Source of the DNA: SAR116 cluster bacterium
GTDB lineage: Bacteria; Pseudomonadota; Alphaproteobacteria; Puniceispirillales; GCA-002684695
NCBI GenBank assembly: GCA_002684695.1
Contig: NYVQ01000049.1
Span: forward strand, 6,328-12,914
Length of the DNA: 6,587 nt
Direction of reading: 5' to 3'
Part shown: positions 1 through 5,279 of the stretch, in pieces
Position numbering within the stretch: position 1 is the first letter of the stretch
Layout of the letters: every line of letters begins with the position of its first letter
Notes under the pieces: model-generated
Databases searched by the model: none
The model's input: the letters and a program-made list of their open reading frames with translations, nothing else
Told to the model about the DNA's origin: nothing
Program-made: the position numbers and the translations under genes

Positions 1-695
1 GCGTGAAACCATTCACCATTAATATCCTGTATTTGAAGACCTCCAACAGAATCTTGGCAAAGAACTGTAAGAACGCCAAAATCTGTATGAGAGCTTACAC
101 CAAATTGATTTTTACCATGCTCAGGTGATTGATTTGGGTAATATACTAATGAAGCTCTACTTAATGGATTTTCACATGTTTTCAAAAAGAAATTTTTTTC
201 TAAATCCAAACCTAAAGCAAAACCTCTCATTAAATTTCTTGCAAGCTCATCAGCATAATTAAAATATTCCATTGAAGTTTTTTCGAGGTTTGGCTGAAAT
301 GATGGCCAAATATTATTTCCCCTTAATGGATGGTTGTTTAAAGATGCTCCATTTTTATCCTGGTAGCCCCATAAGAAACTCTCTTTTAAATCAGCTTTGG
401 CATTATCTTCCATTTTAGCACCACCATATCCCAACCAACCACGATGCTTTTCCGTTATTTTTACTTCTTCCTTGTTTCTGTCATTATTTCTAAAAAAAGT
501 TAGTCCTTCTTCTCTTAAAGAATTAATAATATCTTTTGGAATCCCGTGACCTTTAATATATATAAAGCCTAAACCTGTACTAGCTTTGTGAAGTGCTTTT
601 GCGACAGGCAAAGGATCAGTGTCGTCGCATAATTTGGAAATATCAATTACTGGTACTTTTTCAATATCTAAATGTTTTGCGTCAGTAAAGCTCAT
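1..695 (-). CDS. 2-oxoglutarate/Fe(II)-dependent oxygenase, isopenicillin N synthase-like (3' end cut by window)
   Basis: My own reverse-strand translation gives 231 complete codons running off base 1, so the C-terminus is missing. Order seen: an N-terminal DIOX_N-type segment (VPVIDIS near residues 14-20, then GLGFIYIKGHGIP at 41-53), a middle region, SRASLVYYP at 179-187, and the start of the double-stranded beta-helix core with HTDFG at 203-207. His203 and Asp205 are the first two ligands of the HxD...H iron triad. The distal His and the RxS motif that binds 2-oxoglutarate would lie outside the window. Members of this family hydroxylate, desaturate or cyclise small molecules in the cytoplasm using O2 and 2-oxoglutarate; the substrate here cannot be read from sequence. 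An in-frame TAA lies two codons upstream of the ATG, so no longer start is possible. It is second in a pair with the CMD protein, 46 bases downstream of that gene's stop. The family call is confident; the exact reaction is unknown. Confidence 0.9.
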   Translation of the reverse strand, partial: MSFTDAKHLDIEKVPVIDISKLCDDTDPLPVAKALHKASTGLGFIYIKGHGIPKDIINSLREEGLTFFRNNDRNKEEVKITEKHRGWLGYGGAKMEDNAKADLKESFLWGYQDKNGASLNNHPLRGNNIWPSFQPNLEKTSMEYFNYADELARNLMRGFALGLDLEKNFFLKTCENPLSRASLVYYPNQSPEHGKNQFGVSSHTDFGVLTVLCQDSVGGLQIQDINGEWFH

Positions 696-703
696 TTTTT
701 AAA

Positions 704-728
704 ATATATAATTATATATATCTCCCTT
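704..728 (-). promoter_or_regulatory. Distant Shine-Dalgarno plus AT palindrome ahead of the oxygenase start
   Basis: On the minus strand a good purine-rich ribosome site, AAGGGAGA (728-721), ends 25 bases before the ATG at 695, much too far for normal initiation. Exactly between them is a perfect 16-base palindrome, ATATATAATTATATAT (704-719). Folded as a 6-bp stem with an AAUU loop, it would shorten the gap to about 9 bases. The stem is all A-U and weak, so this is a suggestion only. The purine run could also be chance and the gene translated by coupling or without a Shine-Dalgarno site. Confidence 0.35.
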
Positions 729-741
729 ATCACAATTTTTT

Positions 742-1080
742 CTAATTATTTGAAAGTTGCTCATATGCATCTAATGCTTTAGCACTATAGGTAATTGATG
801 GGCCGCCACCCATATATGATGCCATGCTCAAAGCTTCAATAAACTCTCCTTTTGTAGCCCCTAATCTAACCAGTGACGCAACATGAAAGCCAATACAACT
901 CTCACAACGTGTTGCTATAGCAATCCCCAATGCAATAAATTCTTTAGTTTTTTCATTAAGTTCACCATTCTTTTTTGCTTCCTTTCCCATATGGTTAAAC
1001 CCATTAAATGTTTCAGGAATGTTTTTATTAAGATTTGCGAAGCTTTTTTTTGTATCAGATAAGAATGATTTCCAGTCCAT
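742..1080 (-). CDS. Carboxymuconolactone decarboxylase (CMD)/AhpD-like family protein
   Basis: A 112-residue all-helical protein, the usual length for a single-domain CMD-family member. The diagnostic segment is residues 42-69: an ELNEKTKEFIALGIAIATRC-like helix leading into C59-E-S-C62-I-G-F-H66, the CxxCxxxH redox motif of AhpD-like proteins, followed by the family's ...RLGATKGEFIEAL stretch (72-83) and a glycine-rich GGGP (91-94). Proteins with both cysteines usually act as thiol peroxidases or disulfide reductases and form oligomers; true gamma-carboxymuconolactone decarboxylases are a minority of the family, and this sequence points to redox activity rather than to that pathway. The start is supported by AAGGA (1090-1086) five bases upstream of the ATG. 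It is the first gene of a probable two-gene unit with the 2OG-Fe oxygenase, with a candidate promoter at 1118-1145. It may protect or assist the oxygenase or act on its product; the partner is not visible from sequence. Confidence 0.9.
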   Translation of the reverse strand: MDWKSFLSDTKKSFANLNKNIPETFNGFNHMGKEAKKNGELNEKTKEFIALGIAIATRCESCIGFHVASLVRLGATKGEFIEALSMASYMGGGPSITYSAKALDAYEQLSNN

Positions 1081-1117
1081 GATTTTCCTTTTTAAAAAAC
1101 GTTTATTTTCATAATTC

Positions 1118-1145
1118 TATATATTTAAACCAGCAAACTTGTAAA
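1118..1145 (-). promoter_or_regulatory. Candidate sigma70-type promoter for the CMD-oxygenase pair
   Basis: Reading the minus strand: TTTACA (1145-1140, five of six bases of the -35 consensus), a 16-base spacer, then TATATA (1123-1118, four of six of the -10). This would start transcription near 1111, about 30 bases before the ATG at 1080. AT-rich DNA produces such matches easily, but the placement, the 119-base gap behind the permease gene and the adjoining palindrome all favour it. Confidence 0.4.
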
Positions 1146-1158
1146 GACTTTGAAAGTC
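1146..1158 (-). promoter_or_regulatory. 13-base inverted repeat, operator-like
   Basis: The plus strand reads GACTTTGAAAGTC: two perfect 6-base arms around one central base. It directly abuts the upstream side of the candidate -35 at 1140-1145, where an activator or repressor could sit. It is not followed by a U-tract, so it does not look like a terminator for the permease gene. The cognate regulator is not in the window. Confidence 0.35.
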
Positions 1159-1199
1159 AGCAATACATAGAATAATTTGAACTAATCAAAGTAAACACT

Positions 1200-1970
1200 T
1201 TAGCCTTTACTCTCATCAGATCCCATTTTTCTTTCAAGCCACCTAACAGCTTGACTAATAATTAGAACTAAAATTAAATATTCAAAAATAAGAAAAGTGT
1301 ATACTTCTAATGGCCTATATTCACTTACAACCACCTCGTTAGCCCTTCTCATTAATTCTTGCATCCCAATAACTGATGCAAATGCTGACATTTTAACAAT
1401 ATAAATAAACTGATTTGCTAAAGGAGGTAGAATTCTTTTAATTGCTTGGGGCAGGATGACATAACGCATTGTTTGCAAAGGATTTAATCCAACTGTCTGT
1501 GCAGCTTCAGTTTGGCCTTTATGAATAGATTGAATTCCAGCTCTGTATATTTCAGCAGTAAAAGCACTATCGGATACCGCTAAAGTTACAACAGCACCCC
1601 AAAAAGGATCTATTGGTATATTAAGACCTAGTGATTTTAAAATAACTGGCAAACCATAGAAAATCCAAAACATCATGGGTAACAGAGGAACTGCCCTTAT
1701 AAATTCAATATATGTCCTGCTTGGAAGTCTTACCCAGTAATTTTTTGACATTCCAGGTAAAGCCACAATCAAACCCAACACTATTGAGCAAATTGCTGCT
1801 AACAATGAAAGCTGGATAGTTGCTGAGAAACCACTTAAAAGAAATTTCACATTATTGTATCCACCTTTTGTAGTAGGATCAATTACATACCATCCCCAAG
1901 CTCCAGGCTGAGAAGAACAACTTGTCAGAAAAATTAAAATAAATATAAGAATAAAAAAATGCTTTTTCAT
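1200..1970 (-). CDS. Polar amino acid-type ABC transporter permease (HisM/GlnP family) with lipobox-like N-terminus
   Basis: A 256-residue inner-membrane permease of the polar amino acid uptake family. After a first helix region (about 43-71) come family landmarks: FIRAVPLLPMMFWIFYGLP (90-108), AFTAEIYRAGIQSI (136-149) and the cytoplasmic EAA loop (E155-A-A...G161...I172-L-P174), which docks on the ATPase. A last hydrophobic helix lies near 224-243. Only one permease gene is present, so the pore is probably a homodimer. The first 17 residues form a lysine-then-hydrophobic signal followed by LTSC (15-18), a good lipobox, then about 24 polar residues rich in Trp and Gly before the first family helix. 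That extension is odd for this family. The start lies 12 bases after the ATPase stop with only a weak AAAGAA-like ribosome site, and no other ATG precedes the conserved core. Substrate is unknown; the linked binding protein should set it. Confidence 0.93.
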   Translation of the reverse strand: MKKHFFILIFILIFLTSCSSQPGAWGWYVIDPTTKGGYNNVKFLLSGFSATIQLSLLAAICSIVLGLIVALPGMSKNYWVRLPSRTYIEFIRAVPLLPMMFWIFYGLPVILKSLGLNIPIDPFWGAVVTLAVSDSAFTAEIYRAGIQSIHKGQTEAAQTVGLNPLQTMRYVILPQAIKRILPPLANQFIYIVKMSAFASVIGMQELMRRANEVVVSEYRPLEVYTFLIFEYLILVLIISQAVRWLERKMGSDESKG

Positions 1971-1982
1971 GAATTGTTCTTT

Positions 1983-2720
1983 TTAATGTTGCAAAATTTG
2001 GTTGAGAAATAATTTACATCTTTCGGTTTTAGGCGCGCCAAAAAATTCTTTAGGTTTTCCAGTTTCTATAATCTTTCCTTCATCCATAAAAACCATTCTA
2101 TCTGCTACTTTTCTAGCAAAACCCATTTCATGCGTTACAACCACCATTGTCATACCCTCATCAGCTAAATCAACTATAACATCCAAAACTTCTGAGATCA
2201 TTTCGGGGTCCAATGCAGACGTTGGCTCATCAAAAAGCATAATTTTAGGCTCCATGCAAAGAGATCTAGCTATAGCGACTCTTTGTTGCTGCCCTCCTGA
2301 TAAATGACCCGGTCTTTTATTAGCTTGTTCAGGTATTCTCACCCTTTCTAATAGCTTAAAAGCTCTTTCATTAGCCTCTTTCTGAGAAAGTCCCAAAGCC
2401 TTAGTTGGTCCCAAGGTAAGATTTTGAAGTACTGTTAAGTGAGGAAATAAATTAAATTGCTGAAAAACCATCCCAACTTCAGCACGAATTTCTGATATTG
2501 AAGAGGAGTTATCAGTTAATTCGATGCCTCTAACCTTAATGCTTCCCTTTTGGTGTGTTTCTAGCCTATTAATACATCTTACTAGGGTAGATTTGCCAGA
2601 ACCAGATGGCCCACAAATAACTACTTTTTCCCCTTGAGACGTAGTTAAACTTACATCATTTAAAGCTCTAAATTCCCCAAACCACTTACTAACATTGTTT
2701 ATTTCTATAGCTGGTGTCAT
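1983..2720 (-). CDS. Polar amino acid-type ABC transporter ATP-binding protein (GlnQ/HisP family)
   Basis: A 245-residue ATPase with every motif intact: Walker [10 protein letters not shown] (37-45), Q-loop FQQFNLFPH (86-94), ABC signature LSGGQQQR (140-147), Walker B IMLFDEP with Asp164 and Glu165, D-loop SALD (168-171) and switch His197 in [10 protein letters not shown]. These, and the normal length, place it with GlnQ/HisP/ArtP-type subunits, which dimerise on the cytoplasmic face and hydrolyse ATP to drive import. It is the first gene of the minus-strand transporter unit, followed 12 bases later by the permease. Translation starts at 2720 behind a modest GAAAG ribosome site. A perfect TATAAT lies about 46 bases upstream. 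The family is certain; the choice among amino acid, opine or related substrates cannot be made from an ATPase. Confidence 0.96.
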   Translation of the reverse strand: MTPAIEINNVSKWFGEFRALNDVSLTTSQGEKVVICGPSGSGKSTLVRCINRLETHQKGSIKVRGIELTDNSSSISEIRAEVGMVFQQFNLFPHLTVLQNLTLGPTKALGLSQKEANERAFKLLERVRIPEQANKRPGHLSGGQQQRVAIARSLCMEPKIMLFDEPTSALDPEMISEVLDVIVDLADEGMTMVVVTHEMGFARKVADRMVFMDEGKIIETGKPKEFFGAPKTERCKLFLNQILQH

Positions 2721-2765
2721 TTCTTTCAGTCAAAATTGTAAAAAATTAAAGCTAATTTAATTTAA

Positions 2766-2771
2766 ATTATA
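2766..2771 (-). promoter_or_regulatory. Candidate -10 element for the ATPase-permease unit
   Basis: The minus strand contains a perfect TATAAT here, predicting a start near 2759 and a leader of about 39 bases to the ATG at 2720. No convincing -35 hexamer is found 16-18 bases upstream, where the sequence is a run of A/T, so the promoter may be weak or activator-dependent. The local AT content makes chance matches common. Confidence 0.35.
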
Positions 2772-2853
2772 TTATTTTGATAGAAATAAAATATAAAAAA
2801 AAATTTAGGTAATTTTTAATTTGAAGTATCTAGTAAAACTTTAACAGAGCTTG

Positions 2854-2881
2854 TTGCACATTTATAAAATATGTTAATAAT
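2854..2881 (+). promoter_or_regulatory. Candidate promoter for the solute-binding protein gene
   Basis: TTGCAC (2854-2859), a 16-base spacer, then AATAAT (2876-2881, five of six bases of the -10). Transcription would start near 2888, giving a leader of about 58 bases. The -35 match is only three of six (TTG), so the exact position is uncertain. With the opposite-facing element at 2766-2771 it makes the 225-base gap a divergent promoter region. Confidence 0.35.
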
Positions 2882-2945
2882 GTAAATAAGTTTATTTTAG
2901 AAAAATAATAAAATTATAAAATAACAACTGTTTAGGAGAGAAACG

Positions 2946-3716
2946 ATGAAAATAATTAAATTAATAGCATTTACATTAGCAATGATGCTTTCTGTAAATG
3001 GTTCAGCTTTAGCAGAATCTGCACTTAATAAAATTTTGAGTACGGGCGTTTTAAAAGCTGGAACTACTGGAGATTTTCCTCCATTTAGTAAACGTGATAC
3101 AGCCACAAACGAATATGAAGGTTTTGATATTGATGTTCTTAAAGAATTAGCTAAAGACATGGACGTTGAAATAGAATTTGTTCCTACAGATTGGAAAACA
3201 TTAGTTAACGGTATCGTTGCAGGTAATTACGATATTAGCGGATCAGCATCTATTCAAGCAAAAAGAATGAAAGCTGCAGGCTACTCAGATACTTATATGG
3301 CAGTTGTAATAAAAGCATTTACTACTGAAGACAAAATTTCTCGTTTTAATGGTTGGGATTCAATTAACAAATCAGACGTTAAAACTGCAACAACACTTGG
3401 CACAACTTTTGAAACATTATCTAAAAATTGGTTTCCAAATTCAGATTTAACTCTAATAGAAGCACCAGCAAGAGGTTACCAAGAGGTTTTAGCAGGTCGC
3501 TCAGATGTATTTATTACTTCTAATGTAGAAGGATCAACACTTTTATCTAAGTATCCTAATATTAGAGAAATACCAGCTGAACCAAGAAACCCAACACCAT
3601 TAGCAATGCTTTTACCACAAGGTGACCAAGTTTGGATCAACTTTGTTGATCACTGGGTAAAATTAAAAAAAGCTAGGGGATTTTTTGACGAGCTTGCCAA
3701 AAAACATGGATTATAG
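2946..3716 (+). CDS. Periplasmic solute-binding protein, PBPb/SBP family 3, PheC-like branch
   Basis: A 256-residue secreted binding protein. Residues 1-23 are a classical signal peptide (MKIIK, hydrophobic core, ALA then cleavage before Glu24), so it is a free periplasmic protein, not a lipoprotein. The mature part has the family 3 fold: GVLKAGTTGDFPPFS (34-48), YEGFDIDVLKEL (57-68), W83-K84, NYDISGSASIQAKR (94-107) and the C-terminal VDHWVKLKKARGFFDEL (234-250). Arg107 matches the Arg that holds the ligand carboxylate in this family. At the site where members usually have an Asp for the alpha-ammonium, this one reads VFITSNVEG (188-196), with Ser192 there. From memory, the TTGDFPPFS start and overall pattern resemble cyclohexadienyl dehydratase PheC and its transport relatives. 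AGGAGAG (2934-2940) sets the ATG. The divergent permease and ATPase argue for transport. The ligand is unknown. Confidence 0.93.
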   Translation: MKIIKLIAFTLAMMLSVNGSALAESALNKILSTGVLKAGTTGDFPPFSKRDTATNEYEGFDIDVLKELAKDMDVEIEFVPTDWKTLVNGIVAGNYDISGSASIQAKRMKAAGYSDTYMAVVIKAFTTEDKISRFNGWDSINKSDVKTATTLGTTFETLSKNWFPNSDLTLIEAPARGYQEVLAGRSDVFITSNVEGSTLLSKYPNIREIPAEPRNPTPLAMLLPQGDQVWINFVDHWVKLKKARGFFDELAKKHGL

Positions 3717-3734
3717 AAAATTTTAACAAATCTT

Positions 3735-3763
3735 AAAAGGGCACATTGATGTGCCCTTTTTTT
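3735..3763 (+). terminator. Rho-independent terminator after the binding-protein gene
   Basis: AAAAGGGCAC (3735-3744) pairs perfectly with GTGCCCTTTT (3751-3760) around ATTGAT, in which A3745 and T3750 can add one more pair. Seven T residues follow at 3757-3763. This is the strongest GC-containing hairpin in the window. It ends only 22 bases before the next gene's ATG, so that gene must be read by passage through it or from a promoter inside the binding-protein gene. Confidence 0.92.
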
Positions 3764-3773
3764 ATAAATGCAT

Positions 3774-3784
3774 AGAGGAGAAGG
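3774..3784 (+). promoter_or_regulatory. Ribosome binding site that decides the start of the peroxidase-related gene
   Basis: AGAGGAGAAGG holds two overlapping strong Shine-Dalgarno matches (AGGAG at 3776-3780, AAGG at 3781-3784), correctly spaced for the ATG at 3786. The in-frame ATG at 3768 would lie upstream of this site and translate it, so 3786 is the better start. Confidence 0.85.
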
Positions 3785-3785
3785 T

Positions 3786-4364
3786 ATGTCAGCTTGGATA
3801 AAAATGATTGAAGATGATGAAGCCACTACAGAATTAAATGAAGTTTTAGAAATGGCACGCACCCCTCATGGAACTGTTGATAATGTTATGAGAGTACATT
3901 CTTTAAGACCAAGCACTATGAAAGGACATATATATTTATATAAATCAGTCTTACACGATGATTCAAATACTATACCAGAATGGTTTCAAGAGACTATCAG
4001 CTCTTACGTATCTATCCTTAACGAGTGTGAATATTCTCTGTCTAATCACTGGGCAAATGCAAAACATCTTATAAATGATAATAAAAAAAGTGAAAAAATC
4101 AAAGAGGCTTTGGATAAAAAAAGACCAGAAGAAGCATTCAGTGGAAAAGAACTAGAACTTTTAAAGTATTCTGAAAAATTAACTCTTTCACCCTCAAAAA
4201 TGGAGGAGAAGGATGTCAAGTCTTTAAAAGAGAAAGGTGTTTCTGATGGAGAAATCTTAGAAGCCAATCAAATTATTTGTTATTTTAATTATGTTAACAG
4301 ATCAATAAATGGATTAGGTGTCTCCACCAAAGGCGATATTGTAGGATACTATAAAAATAAATAA
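3786..4364 (+). CDS. CMD-fold peroxidase-related protein with a CxxS variant motif
   Basis: A 192-residue protein of the uncharacterised peroxidase-related branch of the AhpD/CMD superfamily. Landmarks are MRVHSLRPSTMKGHIYLYKSVL (residues 35-56), the motif region C81-E-Y-S84-L-S-N-H88, a charged helical linker (95-150), and CYFNYVNRSINGLGVS (165-180), the last resembling the family's FNFVNRxxxxLGV signature. AhpD-like enzymes use CxxCxxxH for thiol-dependent peroxide or alkyl-halide chemistry; here the second Cys is Ser, so a disulfide cannot form inside the motif. Cys165 is the only other cysteine. It is presumably a cytoplasmic protein, since no signal peptide is seen. It follows the binding-protein gene across a terminator and is followed 16 bases later by the DUF1330 gene, suggesting one unit. 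The family is well supported; the reaction is not. Confidence 0.85.
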   Translation: MSAWIKMIEDDEATTELNEVLEMARTPHGTVDNVMRVHSLRPSTMKGHIYLYKSVLHDDSNTIPEWFQETISSYVSILNECEYSLSNHWANAKHLINDNKKSEKIKEALDKKRPEEAFSGKELELLKYSEKLTLSPSKMEEKDVKSLKEKGVSDGEILEANQIICYFNYVNRSINGLGVSTKGDIVGYYKNK

Positions 4365-4380
4365 ACATAGGAAGATCATT

Positions 4381-4671
4381 ATGCCCAAAGGCTATATATT
4401 AGCTGCCCATAGAAGCCCTGCAAACCCACAAAAAAGAAGTGAATATATTGATTTGGCTGTTCCAGCAATAAAGTCTGCAGGTGGTAAATTTATTGCACAA
4501 ACAACAAATGTTATTGCAAAAGAAAATGGTAGAAGTGAACGAACTGTTTTAGTGGAATTTAAAAGTCTAGAAAAAGCTATTGAAGCGTATAATAGTCCAG
4601 CTTATCAAAGAGCATTACACGCTCTTGGCGATGGAGCTGATAGAGATTTTCGTATTTTTGAAGGTGTTTAG
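4381..4671 (+). CDS. DUF1330 domain protein
   Basis: A 96-residue single-domain protein matching the DUF1330 pattern, a ferredoxin-like dimeric alpha-beta barrel fold. It starts KGYILAAHRSPANPQKRSEYI (3-23), continues through the VPAIKSAGGKFIAQ strand and loop (27-40), then TVLVEFKSLEKAIEAYNSPAYQ (55-76), and ends in RDFRIFEGV. The last two blocks are the strongest matches. No member I know of has a settled function, though such small folds are often monooxygenase- or isomerase-like or bind small organics. The start is set by AGGAAGA (4369-4375) five bases before the ATG. It lies 16 bases after the peroxidase-related gene and is probably cotranscribed with it. It converges with the LysE-type gene, with only 6 bases between the two stop codons. 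I make no call on activity. Confidence 0.85.
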   Translation: MPKGYILAAHRSPANPQKRSEYIDLAVPAIKSAGGKFIAQTTNVIAKENGRSERTVLVEFKSLEKAIEAYNSPAYQRALHALGDGADRDFRIFEGV

Positions 4672-4677
4672 TTTTTA

Positions 4678-5265
4678 TTATATTAAAACTGCCCAAAGTA
4701 TAACTACAATTGTAAGCAAAATTAACGCTCTACTTAAAATAACTGAATTAGATAGTGTTCTACTTAAAATTGCACCCAATAGACTCCATAGATTATGAAC
4801 AAAAGTCTGAACAATAGCAAAACTACAAGTAATTATAATTATCTGCAAAGTAAAACTTCCCAACTGAGGTCCAAACTCTGTCCATGCAATTAATGTCATA
4901 ACCCAAGCCTTAGGGTTTAATGGATGAACAAGAATACCTTGTTTCCAACCAATGTCAGGTTTACCTTCATTATTCTTAATATTAATATTCCAAGATTTAA
5001 GTGCTAAATAAATCATATATCCAGCACCAATAAACTTTATGACATTTTGAAATGTAGTAAAGTTTACAAGTAAAACACCAAGCCCTAAACCCATTGCAAT
5101 GTTTAAGAGTATCTTCCCAAGTGTTAAACCAAAGTTAAATGGGAGGCATTTATAAAAACCAAATTGAGAACCAGCGGACATAGCTAATAGGTTAGCTGGA
5201 CCAGGTGTACCAACCATCAAAATAATAAAAGCCCAAAGACTGAATAAAACAGTAAAGTCTGACAT
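4678..5265 (-). CDS. LysE/RhtB family transporter (probable amino acid or metabolite exporter)
   Basis: A 195-residue integral membrane protein of typical LysE/RhtB length, with about six hydrophobic stretches (roughly 5-27, 40-67, 73-90, 110-130, 138-165 and 175-194). Family marks are TPGPANLLAMSAGSQFG (20-36), where TPGP is the hallmark of the first helix, GAGYMIYLALKSW (80-92), and WKQGILVHPLNPKAW (107-121) with the conserved NPKA. Such proteins export amino acids such as Lys, Thr, homoserine or Leu, or related metabolites, across the inner membrane, using the proton gradient. The specificity cannot be told here. It begins 14 bases downstream of the typA stop on the same strand, with no clear Shine-Dalgarno site, which suggests expression by read-through from typA. 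A functional link to the importer at 1200-3716 is possible but the transcription units are separate. Confidence 0.9.
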   Translation of the reverse strand: MSDFTVLFSLWAFIILMVGTPGPANLLAMSAGSQFGFYKCLPFNFGLTLGKILLNIAMGLGLGVLLVNFTTFQNVIKFIGAGYMIYLALKSWNINIKNNEGKPDIGWKQGILVHPLNPKAWVMTLIAWTEFGPQLGSFTLQIIIITCSFAIVQTFVHNLWSLLGAILSRTLSNSVILSRALILLTIVVILWAVLI

Positions 5266-5279
5266 AATAAAACTACATT

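Noticed and set aside
1191..1204. A small hairpin (AAAGT/ACTTT) over the permease stop codon as its terminator.
   Set aside because: It has a five-pair stem with a single G-C pair and no T-run after it.
2002..2307. A 101-codon plus-strand open frame antisense to the ATPase gene.
   Set aside because: It lies wholly opposite conserved ATPase motifs; its translation shows no family features and it lacks a ribosome site. It is a shadow of the real gene.
2858..2874. An imperfect inverted repeat (ACAT...ATGT) between the -35 and -10 of the binding-protein promoter.
   Set aside because: Only four outer pairs match cleanly and the inner part mismatches; this is expected by chance in such AT-rich DNA.
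2897..3160. A minus-strand open frame opposite the binding protein's signal peptide and N-terminus.
   Set aside because: It is antisense to well-conserved coding sequence, with a composition expected from the opposite strand and no recognisable domain.
3768..3785. An upstream in-frame ATG adding six residues to the peroxidase-related protein.
   Set aside because: It sits before the strong ribosome site at 3774-3784, right after the terminator's T-run, and has no ribosome site of its own; 3786 is correctly spaced.
4670..4690. A possible bidirectional terminator between the convergent genes (AGTTTT pairing with AAAACT).
   Set aside because: The 6-bp stem has just one G-C pair and a 9-base loop, too weak to claim as a terminator, although it overlaps both stop codons.
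4580..4798. A 72-codon plus-strand frame across the DUF1330 and LysE-type gene ends.
   Set aside because: It overlaps two well-supported genes in another frame or strand and matches nothing known.
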